A stretch of DNA of 64,000 nucleotides from an uncultured Ruegeria sp. (GTDB lineage Bacteria; Pseudomonadota; Alphaproteobacteria; Rhodobacterales; Rhodobacteraceae). Where the stretch lies: positions 62,001 to 126,000 of the forward strand of contig NZ_CANNGO010000012.1 in the NCBI RefSeq assembly GCF_947504215.1, given 5' to 3'. Both the position numbers and the translations under genes were made by a program. Shown in pieces: positions 1-7,887 of the stretch. Below the pieces are notes generated by a model that worked only from the letters and a program-made list of their open reading frames with translations, was not told the origin of the DNA and made no database searches. Position 1 is the first letter of the stretch; each line of letters starts with the position of its first letter.

Positions 1-4
1 TCAT
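1..4 (-). CDS. 5' end of a gene leaving the left edge
   Basis: On the minus strand an ATG at 4-2 is preceded by an AGGGAG ribosome-binding motif (about 13-18) with 7-nt spacing. A second ATG at 10-8 is too close to that motif. A further gene therefore probably starts here and runs out of the window, in the same direction as the hydrolase gene just upstream. No coding sequence is visible, so no function can be given. Confidence 0.35.
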
Positions 5-27
5 TGTCATTCTCCCTTGATTTCCGC

Positions 28-786
28 TTACTTGGCAGCTTCGATAATCATGTTTGCGACGACATTGGGATAAGTCAGCATCGGGACGTGACTGGTGTCG
101 ACTTCAACCGCCTTTGCGTTCAGTTTGTCGACCTGTGCACGTTGTATATCTGTGTGCGTCATTCGATCCTGCGTTGAAACCACGGTGAAATTGGGCTTGG
201 TTTTCCAGGCCGCATGTTTCACCGGTGTACCCAACGATGCACTGTTGATCGGACCTTGTGAGGCAGCAATCGCAGCGATCTCTTCTTTGGGCAGGTCGAA
301 AGCGAAGTGTTCGGCCACGCCTTTGTCGGTCAGGCGATAGTAACCTGCAGGGTCCTTATCCAGGTGATCGAGCCCTTCAGCATGGGGGAAATCTGCGGTG
401 TAGCTACCAAGCGATTGCCCTTCGTCCGGTGCAAATGCCGCCACATAGACTAGAGATTGCACCTTGTCCTTCAGCCCAGCTTCTGTGATGACCATGCCGC
501 CCCAGGAATGCCCAACCAGTACAACGGGTCCTTCCAGTCTTTCGATTGCTCGGTTTGTGGCCTCGATGTCCGCTTCCAGCGAACTGAGTGGAATTTGGAC
601 GGCAATAACGTTGAGCCCCGCGTCCTCTAGCAATGGTGTCACCCGGTTCCAAGCTGAGCCGTCCGCGAACGCACCGTGGACGAGCACCACGGATTTTGCG
701 GTCAATGTCTGTGCATAGGTGGCAGAGCCAATAGCGATTGCGAATGCTGCGGCGGATACTGCTTTTAGTAGTGTTCGACGTTTCAA
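28..786 (-). CDS. secreted alpha/beta hydrolase
   Basis: This is a 252-residue alpha/beta-hydrolase of the small esterase type that includes salicylate-esterase-like proteins. It opens with an N-terminal export signal (MKRRTLLKAVSAAAFAIA, cleavage near the ATYAQ region), so it should act in the periplasm. The nucleophile elbow GHSWGG at about residue 92 supplies the catalytic Ser, and a late DTSHVP segment supplies the likely His. The start is a TTG with AAGGAG 8 nt upstream. Two perfect 12-bp palindromes lie just upstream, and the neighbouring MarR regulator probably binds them, so expression is likely induced by a small aromatic or phenolic ligand. The substrate is not identifiable from sequence. 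Confidence 0.85.
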   Translation of the reverse strand: MKRRTLLKAVSAAAFAIAIGSATYAQTLTAKSVVLVHGAFADGSAWNRVTPLLEDAGLNVIAVQIPLSSLEADIEATNRAIERLEGPVVLVGHSWGGMVITEAGLKDKVQSLVYVAAFAPDEGQSLGSYTADFPHAEGLDHLDKDPAGYYRLTDKGVAEHFAFDLPKEEIAAIAASQGPINSASLGTPVKHAAWKTKPNFTVVSTQDRMTHTDIQRAQVDKLNAKAVEVDTSHVPMLTYPNVVANMIIEAAK

Positions 787-807
787 AGTAGGCGCTCCTT
801 GTTAAAA

Positions 808-845
808 CTAGTGCACTAGGTAATAGATATTAGCTAGTGCACTAG
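808..845. promoter_or_regulatory. paired MarR-type operators
   Basis: CTAGTGCACTAG occurs twice as a perfect 12-bp palindrome, at 808-819 and 834-845. The two copies start 26 bp apart, between the hydrolase start and the end of the MarR gene. A degenerate third copy sits before the MarR gene itself (1362-1373). This spacing and symmetry fit MarR dimer sites. That the adjacent MarR protein binds them is inference. Confidence 0.75.
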
Positions 846-882
846 TCAAGTAACAAGATCATGAGCTTGGCTTATGTTTGCG

Positions 883-1329
883 TTATCCCATGGTTCTACG
901 AAGGTCGCGAAGGTGTTTCATCAACGTATCGACCTGGCTATCCGTCACGCCTAACGCACATCCAAGACGCTCTGGAACATCCCGGGCACGTGCGCGCATT
1001 GTGTGGCCTTTTTTCGTAAGAAACACCTCAAATCTACGCTCATCTTCTTTGCTGCGTTTCTTCTGGACGAGGTCGAGCGATTCCATGCGCTTCAGCAAGG
1101 GCGTAGTAGTTGCCCCCTCAAGTTCAAGGCAATCTGCGATTTCTTGGACGCTCCTGCCGTCCTTTTCCCAGAGAACAAGCATAGTCAAATATTGCGGGTA
1201 GGTAAGACCTAGTTCGTCCAGGATGCCAGAGTATTTTTTCGTAATAGCACGCGACGTCGAATACAGTGCAAAGCAAAGCTGCTCGTCAATCAAAGGTGCG
1301 GATTGTTCGTTGGTCTCGGCTTTTGACAT
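883..1329 (-). CDS. MarR-family transcriptional regulator
   Basis: This is a 148-residue winged-helix dimer of the MarR family, a ligand-responsive DNA-binding repressor. The typical core is visible: a helical N-terminus with the LTYPQYLTMLVLWEKDG segment, the recognition helix region around SVQEIADCLELEGATTTPLLKRME, then the wing (KKRSKEDERRFEVFLT). GAGGA lies 9 nt before the ATG. The gene is upstream of, and co-directional with, the secreted hydrolase, and palindromes lie before both genes. The simplest reading is a repressor of itself and of the hydrolase. The OhrR branch is possible from its general look, but I cannot assign a ligand. Confidence 0.9.
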   Translation of the reverse strand: MSKAETNEQSAPLIDEQLCFALYSTSRAITKKYSGILDELGLTYPQYLTMLVLWEKDGRSVQEIADCLELEGATTTPLLKRMESLDLVQKKRSKEDERRFEVFLTKKGHTMRARARDVPERLGCALGVTDSQVDTLMKHLRDLRRTMG

Positions 1330-1361
1330 CTATGTATTCCTCGTGAATTTCCAGTGTAATC

Positions 1362-1373
1362 CTAGGGCGCTAG
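1362..1373. promoter_or_regulatory. third MarR-like palindrome, autoregulatory
   Basis: CTAGGGCGCTAG is an imperfect relative of the 12-bp palindromes at 808-845 and keeps both CTAG arms. It lies about 33 bp upstream of the MarR start codon, where autorepression would be expected. Confidence 0.55.
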
Positions 1374-1666
1374 GCAATCAAGTCGTGCAAATTCGTGTTT
1401 GATCCTCAACGAGCGAATTTTCCGCGTGGTTCCAAGCTCTGCTATACACTTCATCTTTCGAGTGCCGCGCCCTGATCTTCCATGAAACCGGAGAAAACAT
1501 AATCACGGGCACTCGCTACGCGCCTAAAATCTGAGCGAAGATTCCGTGGTTTTTGAGTTCAACTGCGTGCCCCACTCTCGAAACTGTTGACTCGTTGCGG
1601 CAAGTTGTCCATTCTCTATATCGACACATCTGTGCCGAAATATAGAACAACAGCGGAGTTAGAAAA
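1374..1666. other. intergenic stretch before the transporter
   Basis: No gene was found in this stretch between the MarR gene and the transporter operon. The only structured element seen is the dyad at 1616-1645, listed separately. Confidence 0.6.
1616..1645. promoter_or_regulatory. dyad before the binding-protein gene
   Basis: An imperfect inverted repeat has arms CTATATCGACACA and TGTGCCGAAATATAG and is centred about 36 bp before the start codon. Its left arm contains TATATCGACACA, which matches 11 of 12 positions of TATATTGACACA before the rhodanese gene (11436-11447) and, in the opposite orientation, before the molybdoenzyme gene (7841-7852). It is probably an operator or activator site of a regulator shared by the three units. 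The IclR protein at 10218 is a candidate. Confidence 0.5.
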
Positions 1667-2701
1667 ATGCAAGTCAAAGGTTTAGCGGCCGGATTGGCCG
1701 TTGCCGCGGGGCTCACATTCCCAAGTCTGGCGATGGCAGAAAGCCCTACTATCAAAGCAATTCAGGACCGCGGCACCTTGCTGTGCTCGGGGCACAACGG
1801 TTCCTATTTCGGTTTTGTCGAAGTGAATGATAAAAACGAGTGGAAAGGCCTGGATATCGATCTTTGCCGCGCGATGACGACAGCGCTGCTGGGCGATCCG
1901 GATAAGTCAAAGATCGTCCCATTGAGCTGGGCGCAGCGTTTCCCTGCGCTGCAATCGGGTGATGTGGATGTCATCATCAAAGCCACTGGCTGGACCATGG
2001 GCCGTGACACTGAGCTGGGTCTGCAGTTCTCAATCCCCTATTTCTTTGGTGGTGCTCAGTTCATGGCGCATGGTGATCTGGGGATCACCGAAGCAAAAGA
2101 TCTGGCAGGCGGTACAATCTGTGTCGAAGCCGGCACTACGATCGAGCGTATTGCGGCAAATTATCTGCAAAGCCTTGGCGTTGAGCACACCATGGTCAGC
2201 TATGAAAAAGCATCGGAACTACGTGCGGCTTATCTAGCCAACCGCTGTGACAGCTTTGTCGCCTGGGGTCCATTCCTGGCGGTTCTGCGTGCCACCGAGA
2301 TGGAAAACCCCGACGCACATGTGATCCTGAACGACCAACTGTCGAACGAGCCGATCTCGGCCGCGATGCGTCAGGGGGACGAAGACTTTGTCGACTTCAC
2401 CAACTGGATGTTGGCCGCTCTGCTGATTGCCGAAGAGGAAGGCATCACCTCGGAGAATGTCGAAGAAATGGCAGCCAACCCGCCGAACCCGAAAATCGCG
2501 CGCCTACTGGGTGCAGAGCCGGGCATGGGTGAGCGTCTGGGCATCCGTGACACATGGGCCAAAGAGATGATCGCAGCCGTCGGCAACTATGGCGAGATTT
2601 ACCACCGCAACCTTGGTGACAACAGCCCGTACAAACTGGAACGCGGTCTGAACAACCTCTGGAGCCACGGCGGCGTTCTGTACGCCCCGCAGCTTGACTA
2701 A
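1667..2701 (+). CDS. amino-acid ABC transporter substrate-binding protein
   Basis: This 344-residue periplasmic binding protein is of the polar amino-acid (SBP_bac_3, AapJ-like) type. It has a signal peptide (MQVKGLAAGLAVAAGL, cleavage after the SLAMA region). The mature part opens with TIKAIQDRGTLLCSG, characteristic of AapJ relatives, and contains GLDIDLCRAMTTALLGD. The usual length for AapJ is about 340 residues. It heads an operon with two permeases. The hairpin after it (2717-2740) may raise its mRNA level above that of the permeases. No ATPase is adjacent; the best candidate is at 19533. The true ligand is unknown, and the unusual catabolic neighbours suggest something other than common amino acids. 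Confidence 0.9.
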   Translation: MQVKGLAAGLAVAAGLTFPSLAMAESPTIKAIQDRGTLLCSGHNGSYFGFVEVNDKNEWKGLDIDLCRAMTTALLGDPDKSKIVPLSWAQRFPALQSGDVDVIIKATGWTMGRDTELGLQFSIPYFFGGAQFMAHGDLGITEAKDLAGGTICVEAGTTIERIAANYLQSLGVEHTMVSYEKASELRAAYLANRCDSFVAWGPFLAVLRATEMENPDAHVILNDQLSNEPISAAMRQGDEDFVDFTNWMLAALLIAEEEGITSENVEEMAANPPNPKIARLLGAEPGMGERLGIRDTWAKEMIAAVGNYGEIYHRNLGDNSPYKLERGLNNLWSHGGVLYAPQLD

Positions 2702-2716
2702 GCGCTGACTTAGCCC

Positions 2717-2740
2717 GGGGCCGCGCGACGTTGCGGCCCC
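2717..2740 (+). terminator. intra-operon hairpin
   Basis: GGGGCCGC and GCGGCCCC form a perfect 8-bp stem with an 8-nt loop. There is no T-run. The hairpin lies between the binding-protein and permease genes, a common place for mRNA-stabilising or attenuating structures. Confidence 0.5.
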
Positions 2741-2773
2741 GCATTCTCCCCTAAAATCAGAAGATTAAGAGCC

Positions 2774-3907
2774 ATGGACGCATCCGAACTGAAGGCGCGC
2801 GCCAACAGGCGCAAATTGATCATCCAAACCGCGCTGATCGTGTTTTCTGCGCTGATCGTCATCAGCGCCATCCAAAGTGCCAAGGTCAATCTGAATGCGC
2901 TGGGTCTGGCCAGCGGCTTTGGCTTCCTTGAGCGGTCAACCGGCTGGTCCTACTCTTTCTCGCTGATCGACCGGGATATCAACGACAGCTACGCCCGAAC
3001 TCTGACCATCGGGTTTCTTAACACTGTTTTCCTGGGCTCTCTGACGATTGTGCTGTCCACGGTCTTTGGGTTTCTCATCGGGACATTCCGAGACGCGCGG
3101 AACCCGGCGCTGAAAACTGCTGCGACGGTCTATATCCAGACCTTCCGGAACATTCCGCTGATCCTGCAGGGCATCTTTTGGTATGCCGTTATGATTCACC
3201 TACCGGGGCCTCGGCAGGCGATGAACCTTGGGGAGGCGATTTTCCTGTCCAATCGCGGGCTGATGATTCCGCTGCTGAACGTGTCTTTGACAGTCGCTCT
3301 TGTCATGGCGTTGGTTCTGATTGCTGCAGCATTCTTTTTGTCGCGGATGAAGATCAGCTTTGCCAAGATCGTTCTGGCGCTGATCGGCTTGAGCTTTTTC
3401 ATGATTCTGGTCGCAACCGGCCTGACAGTTCCGGCGGGTGAGGGCGCGATTTCATGGCCCGCGCTCAAGGGCCTGCGGTTTGAGGGTGGCCTGACGATCT
3501 CACCAGAACTGCTGGTCATGATCATCGCCATCACGCTGTATGGCTCAGCCTATATCGCCGAGGTCGTACGCGGTGGCCTTGCCGAAGTGCCCAAAGGCCT
3601 AATTGAGGCAGGTGAGGCGTTGGGGCTGACCCAACGTGCGATCTGGGCACGGATCAAGATGCCCATGGCGCTGCGGACGATTATTCCGCCGCTTGGCAAC
3701 CAGTGGATTTTCATCATGAAAGCCACAACCATCGGTGTCGCCATCGGGTTCTCTGACCTGTTCTACATCGTCTCGACCTCGATCACGCAGTCCGGGCAGA
3801 CGCTGGAACTGATCGCCATCCTCATGGGCGCGTTCCTACTGGTCAATTTCTCGATTGCTCAGTTCATCAATTGGCTGAACGAAAGCCTAAAACTGAAGGC
3901 GCATTGA
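2774..3907 (+). CDS. amino-acid ABC transporter permease (AapQ-like)
   Basis: This is a 377-residue inner-membrane permease of the His/Glu/Gln/Arg family. Long hydrophobic segments alternate with loops. The ATPase-contact (EAA-type) motif is visible near residue 275 as EVPKGLIEAGEALGLTQ. A large insert before the core domain, with several membrane helices, marks the Aap/Bzt subfamily of long permeases. It is followed after one base by the second permease, and the pair should form the heterodimeric channel. The ATG at 2774 follows an AGAAGATTAAGAG stretch, a modest ribosome-binding site. Confidence 0.9.
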   Translation: MDASELKARANRRKLIIQTALIVFSALIVISAIQSAKVNLNALGLASGFGFLERSTGWSYSFSLIDRDINDSYARTLTIGFLNTVFLGSLTIVLSTVFGFLIGTFRDARNPALKTAATVYIQTFRNIPLILQGIFWYAVMIHLPGPRQAMNLGEAIFLSNRGLMIPLLNVSLTVALVMALVLIAAAFFLSRMKISFAKIVLALIGLSFFMILVATGLTVPAGEGAISWPALKGLRFEGGLTISPELLVMIIAITLYGSAYIAEVVRGGLAEVPKGLIEAGEALGLTQRAIWARIKMPMALRTIIPPLGNQWIFIMKATTIGVAIGFSDLFYIVSTSITQSGQTLELIAILMGAFLLVNFSIAQFINWLNESLKLKAH

Positions 3908-3908
3908 T

Positions 3909-4976
3909 ATGGCTGACGCGGTACTTAACAAGAAATTCGACTGGGAGAAATTCCGCCGCCGCTCGTTCACCACGCCGACGGATTCGATCATCACGGTTGT
4001 AGTCTTCGCAGGCCTCACATGGCTGGTATGGCAGGCGCTCAGTTGGGGTGTGTTTCACGCGGTGTGGAGCGCGGACAATGTTGAGGAATGTGGCCATGGC
4101 GGGGCGTGTTGGTCGGTTATTGATGCCCGGCACCGGCTGATCCTGTTTGGTCTTTACCCGTACGACGAACACTGGCGGTCGGCCTTGGCCTGTTTGTCGA
4201 TTATTGGCACGGTCATCATTTCGTGTTTTCCTTGGACCTGGACGGCCAAGCGCCTGTCGACACTCTGGATCGTGGGCTTTGCCACCTACTTCCTTTTGAT
4301 GGAAGGCAGCCTGTTGGGTCTGCCGCAGGTCACTACGGACCAATGGGGCGGTTTGGCTCTGACATTGTTCCTGTTCTCCAGCGTTGTTCTGATCGGGATG
4401 CCGATGGGGCTGGGTCTGGCGTTGATGCGCCGGTCCGAGATGCCTGTCGTGCGCGGGTTTGCCTCGCTGGTGATCGACACGATCCGCTCACTACCGTTGC
4501 TGACAACCCTTTTCACAGCCGCAGTGGTGATCCCGATCCTGCTGCCAAGTTGGCTGGAAGGGGACAAGATCTGGCGCGTGATCATTGCTTTTGGCTTGTT
4601 CTTCGCTTGCTATCAGGCCGAAGTGCTGCGTGGTGGTTTTCAGGCCATCACCAAGGGGCAGTTCGAAGCGGGCAAGGCGCTGGGTCTGACCTATTGGCAG
4701 ATTCTGGGGCGCATTGTGCTGCCGCAGGTGTTCCGTCACGCGCTGCCTGCCACAGTCAACAACGTAGTTGTGACCTTCAAGGAAACCGCGATCGTGATCA
4801 TCATCGGGTTCTTTGATGTGCTCGCCTCCGCCAATGCGGCCTTCGGTACCGGTGAATGGGCGCCATATTACATCGAGGTGCTGGCCTTTGTCGCCGCGAT
4901 CTACTGGGTCTTCCTGTTTGGCCTTGGCCAGTACGGCGAATACCTCAAGCGGCGCATGAAAGTTGCAGAGCGGTAA
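3909..4976 (+). CDS. amino-acid ABC transporter permease (AapM-like)
   Basis: This 355-residue permease is the partner of the preceding gene, starting one base after its stop. It shares the family features: an N-terminal tail, early transmembrane helices (TDSIITVVVFAGLTWLVWQAL), the core domain with SLPLLTTLFTAAVVIP, and the EAA-type loop AITKGQFEAGKALGLTYWQ. The gene ends 42 bp before a strong terminator at 5018-5052, so the transporter operon stops here without an ATP-binding subunit. The compatible GlnQ/AapP-type ATPase is encoded at 19533-20276 behind the catabolic operon. Confidence 0.9.
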   Translation: MADAVLNKKFDWEKFRRRSFTTPTDSIITVVVFAGLTWLVWQALSWGVFHAVWSADNVEECGHGGACWSVIDARHRLILFGLYPYDEHWRSALACLSIIGTVIISCFPWTWTAKRLSTLWIVGFATYFLLMEGSLLGLPQVTTDQWGGLALTLFLFSSVVLIGMPMGLGLALMRRSEMPVVRGFASLVIDTIRSLPLLTTLFTAAVVIPILLPSWLEGDKIWRVIIAFGLFFACYQAEVLRGGFQAITKGQFEAGKALGLTYWQILGRIVLPQVFRHALPATVNNVVVTFKETAIVIIIGFFDVLASANAAFGTGEWAPYYIEVLAFVAAIYWVFLFGLGQYGEYLKRRMKVAER

Positions 4977-5017
4977 TCTCCCCAACCTCCCCTTTGAAAT
5001 CCGTTCCTGCAAAAGCG

Positions 5018-5052
5018 ACCGCCCATCTGAAACCAGATGGGCGGTTTGTTTT
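5018..5052 (+). terminator. Rho-independent terminator of the transporter operon
   Basis: ACCGCCCATCTG and CAGATGGGCGGT make a perfect 12-bp stem with a 4-nt loop, followed by TTGTTTTT. It closes the plus-strand operon. It may also serve the converging minus-strand operon that ends at 5075. Confidence 0.9.
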
Positions 5053-5074
5053 TATGTGAGTGATGGTTTGGGAC

Positions 5075-5959
5075 TTACAGCTTGTTGATGGGGGTCTTGA
5101 GCATCATGTCTCCCTCATCATCCTCGGGCACCTCACCGGCGCGCATGTTTACCTGAAGCGATGGCAGGATGAGCTTTGGAACGGCCAGCTGCGCGTCGCG
5201 CTCCGTGCGGAACTTGATGAACTCTTCCCGCGATTTGCCGCCGCCAACATGGATGTTTTTTGCCTTCTGCTCACCAATGGTGGTTTCCCACGCAATCGCG
5301 CGTCCTCCGGGGCCGTAGTCATGGCAGATGAAAAGCCGCATCTCATCAGGCAGCGAAAGAACCCGCTGGATCGAGTCATAAAGCTGCCCCGCATCGCCGC
5401 CCGGGAAGTCGGCGCGGGCTGATCCTCCGTCCGGCATGAACAATGTGTCGCCGACAAAAACGGCGTCACCGATCACATGGACCATGCAGGCGGGTGTGTG
5501 ACCCGGTGTGTGAAGCGCAAAGCAGGATATGTCGCCCAGCTGATACGCCTCGCCATCCGCAAAAAGTGCGTCAAACTGCGAGCCGTCGCGCTGAAACTCT
5601 GTCCCTTCGTTGAAGATCTTGCCAAACGTGTCTTGAACGGTTTGCACATGCTCGCCTATGCCGATCTTGCCGCCCAACTCCTGCTGCAGGTAAGGCGCGG
5701 CTGACAGGTGGTCGGCATGGACATGTGTTTCGATGATCCATTCAAGGGTCAGATCGTTCTCGCGAATATAGGCGATGACCTGATCGGCGCTTTCAAAGGT
5801 CAGGCGGCCCGCTGCAAGATCGAACTCCATCACCGGATCGACAATGGCACAGGCCGTCGAACCAGGGTCGCGCACGACATAGGTGATCGTGTTGGACCCC
5901 GGATCAAAGAAACCGGTAACCTCCGGTTTTTGTGACAGATTGACCGATGGGATCGTCAT
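5075..5959 (-). CDS. MBL-fold hydrolase, persulfide-dioxygenase-like
   Basis: This 294-residue metallo-beta-lactamase-fold protein has the metal motif HVHADHL at about residue 79, a second cluster HTPGHTPACMVH, and FVGDTLFMPDGGSARADFPGGD. These are typical of the ETHE1/Blh branch (sulfur dioxygenases acting on glutathione persulfide). A late ICHDYGPGG supplies another ligand His. It is the last gene of a minus-strand operon after metC and a VOC gene, which fits a role in handling sulfane sulfur released from cysteine or cystathionine. A GAGGTG ribosome-binding site is 5 nt before the ATG. A hydroxyacylglutathione-hydrolase role is less likely, but activity cannot be proven from sequence. Confidence 0.8.
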   Translation of the reverse strand: MTIPSVNLSQKPEVTGFFDPGSNTITYVVRDPGSTACAIVDPVMEFDLAAGRLTFESADQVIAYIRENDLTLEWIIETHVHADHLSAAPYLQQELGGKIGIGEHVQTVQDTFGKIFNEGTEFQRDGSQFDALFADGEAYQLGDISCFALHTPGHTPACMVHVIGDAVFVGDTLFMPDGGSARADFPGGDAGQLYDSIQRVLSLPDEMRLFICHDYGPGGRAIAWETTIGEQKAKNIHVGGGKSREEFIKFRTERDAQLAVPKLILPSLQVNMRAGEVPEDDEGDMMLKTPINKL

Positions 5960-5973
5960 AGATCACCTCTTGT

Positions 5974-6609
5974 TTAGTCGAGCGTTACCGTTCCGTTTGG
6001 GCTTTCCAGAACAAAAGAAAGCGCGATGGGGCCGTCGGAAATCTCTGCCAGATGCGCGATTTGAAGTTTCGCGAACATGTCCGTCATGCGCGCGGTGTCT
6101 GGTGTCTGTACCTGCACTTTTAAAAGCGTCACGTCCAGATCCTGCTGACCGGTTGACGGGTGCGGACCGGGGGACAATTCGATGAAGGCCGGAAGCAGGC
6201 CGTTTTCCGGTAGATGTCCGTCTTTTGGAACGGTCAAACGCCAGCTGCGGTCGCCACGCTGGAAATTGACAACTTCGCCCAGATCAACCGGGCTGGTGGC
6301 GATGACGGCATCCAGATCATCGGTGTTCACCACCCAGCACAGCGCCCGTGGGCGCGCATTCAGCCGGTCTTGCGTCGCGGGATCGTCCAGAGTGAACCAG
6401 CGGACCCGGCCCGGATCGGGGGCATCGGGGTCGACTGCGATCAGTTCAAAGAAGCTCTCGTTCCCCGCCTGCATGACGCAGTTATGCGTGCTCATTGCAT
6501 CGTGTTTTGAGCCTTGAGGCACCTCGACACCCAGCGCGTCTTTCATGGCCGCAACGCCTTGGGTCAGAGTGCCTGCGCCGATGGCAAAATGGTCGATCTT
6601 GTTGAGCAT
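5974..6609 (-). CDS. VOC-superfamily (glyoxalase-like) protein
   Basis: This protein of about 211 residues has the glyoxalase-like fold seen in Rhodobacteraceae VOC proteins. It begins with MLNKIDHFAIGAGTL, and NCVMQAGNESFFELIAVDPDAP contributes a likely metal-ligand Glu. The start at 6609 is preferred over an upstream in-frame ATG at 6654 because AAGGA lies 7 nt before it. It sits between metC (10-nt gap) and the MBL gene (14-nt gap) and is surely co-transcribed. The substrate is unknown. A thiol-adduct or lactoylglutathione-type substrate would fit the sulfur neighbours but is only inference. Confidence 0.75.
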   Translation of the reverse strand: MLNKIDHFAIGAGTLTQGVAAMKDALGVEVPQGSKHDAMSTHNCVMQAGNESFFELIAVDPDAPDPGRVRWFTLDDPATQDRLNARPRALCWVVNTDDLDAVIATSPVDLGEVVNFQRGDRSWRLTVPKDGHLPENGLLPAFIELSPGPHPSTGQQDLDVTLLKVQVQTPDTARMTDMFAKLQIAHLAEISDGPIALSFVLESPNGTVTLD

Positions 6610-6619
6610 TCTCAAATCC

Positions 6620-7795
6620 TTACTGATCAAGCAGGGGGAGGGCGTTAGCGACATCTGCTTTCAGACTGTCAAGGTCCTCCAACCCGATATTGAAACGGAC
6701 AAGCTGGCCGGTTTCCGACCACTCGGTCGCCGTGCGCACAGGCGTGACCGGCAGGGCGAGGCTTTCATAACCGCCCCAGCTGACCCCTATTCCGAAATGG
6801 TGCAGCGCGTCGACAAAGCGAAGCACGGCGCTTTCGCTCGTGGTGTGGAAGACGACGCCAAAAAGTCCGGCAGCGCCGGTAAAATCCTGCGCCCAGTTTT
6901 CGTGTCCGGGGCAGGAGGGCAGCGCCGGGTGCAGAACAGTCTTCACCTTCGGCTGGTCCGCAAACCATTTTGCCATCTCGCGACCGGCTTTGTCGAAATA
7001 CTCCATCCGCAGCTTCAGCGTTCTGAGCCCGCGCAGGGCGAGCAGGATTTCCTGCCCCCCGGTTTTGTCGCCGACCTGCATCACCGCCTTGCGAATGATC
7101 TTTGCATAAGCGGCGTTGCTGGCGGTTATCCCCAGCATGCAGTCAGAGTGGCCCGAGATATACTTGCTGCCAGAATAGACAACGATATCGACACCCCAAG
7201 ACAGCGGTTGGCTGAAGACGGGCGTTCCCCATGTGTTGTCGAGGATCGTGGGCACATTTGCAGATTGCGCCGCTGCTGCGATGGCCCGGATATCAGGCAT
7301 CTCAAACGTGCCGGAGCCGGGGCTTTCAAACATGATTGCAGCGGTTTCTGCGCGGATCAGATCGCTGATTGCGCCGCCGATCATCGGGTCGAAATATTCG
7401 ATCTCGACCCCTTGCTGGGTCAGCAGCCCATCGCAAAACCCACGCGTGTTGCCATAAACGTTGTCGGCCACCAATACGTGGCAGCCAGGGCGGGTCAGCG
7501 CCATCAGGGTTGTCGTGATGGCGGCCACCCCCGAAGATGTCAGCGTAATTGCCTCGGCGCCCTCAAGCTTTGCCAGCATCTGCTCAAGCTTATGGGTCGC
7601 TGCATTGCCATAGCGCCCATAATAGAGTGTGCCGCTTTCATAGCGCGCGTTGCGCGCGGCTGCGAATTCCGCAAAGCTGTCAAACACCATTGTCGAGCCG
7701 AGCTCGATCGGCATATTTACATGCCGACCCTCAACACGATCAGGACGCCCATCCTGCACAAGGCAGTCTGCTAGATTAAATGGGATGTCTTGCAC
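6620..7795 (-). CDS. metC: cystathionine beta-lyase (Cys/Met-metabolism PLP enzyme)
   Basis: This 391-residue PLP enzyme of the gamma-family cleaves cystathionine, and often cysteine, to release a thiol. Seen in the sequence are the Tyr/Arg phosphate-binding segment RYESGTLYYGRYGNAATHKLE, the cofactor Asp in ILDNTWGTPVFSQP, and the PLP lysine in VVYSGSKYISGHSD (about residue 209). The C-terminus has the substrate-carboxylate region SWGGYESLALP. It is first in the minus-strand operon metC-VOC-MBL and is divergent from the molybdoenzyme gene across about 90 bp that contains the 44-nt leader element. A role in breaking down sulfur amino acids is likely. Confidence 0.85.
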   Translation of the reverse strand: MQDIPFNLADCLVQDGRPDRVEGRHVNMPIELGSTMVFDSFAEFAAARNARYESGTLYYGRYGNAATHKLEQMLAKLEGAEAITLTSSGVAAITTTLMALTRPGCHVLVADNVYGNTRGFCDGLLTQQGVEIEYFDPMIGGAISDLIRAETAAIMFESPGSGTFEMPDIRAIAAAAQSANVPTILDNTWGTPVFSQPLSWGVDIVVYSGSKYISGHSDCMLGITASNAAYAKIIRKAVMQVGDKTGGQEILLALRGLRTLKLRMEYFDKAGREMAKWFADQPKVKTVLHPALPSCPGHENWAQDFTGAAGLFGVVFHTTSESAVLRFVDALHHFGIGVSWGGYESLALPVTPVRTATEWSETGQLVRFNIGLEDLDSLKADVANALPLLDQ

Positions 7796-7840
7796 TTTTG
7801 TGCCCTCTAATGCTGTTCAGCATGATGACAGGTCGCCAAT

Positions 7841-7884
7841 TTTGTGTCAATATACGGAAAGACAGTTATTTATACCGGAACAAT
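7841..7884 (+). promoter_or_regulatory. 44-nt leader element, copy 1
   Basis: This stretch ends 3 bases before the preferred GTG start of the molybdoenzyme. It matches the stretch before the rhodanese gene (11449-11406, minus strand) at 36 of 44 positions. The first 16 bases (TTTGTGTCAATATACG) and last 9 (CGGAACAAT) are identical. In the reverse direction the block carries two TTCCG-TATA direct repeats 21 bp apart, about two helical turns. It probably holds a shared promoter, operator and ribosome-binding region. Confidence 0.7.
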
Positions 7885-7887
7885 GAC

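Noticed and set aside
6545..7774. 409-codon open frame on the plus strand
   Set aside because: It is exactly antisense to metC and the VOC start, with no recognisable domain. The metC reading is a clear PLP enzyme.
7780..7887. longer N-terminus for the molybdoenzyme
   Set aside because: It overlaps the metC start and would run through the conserved 44-nt leader. The GTG at 7888 gives the usual length.
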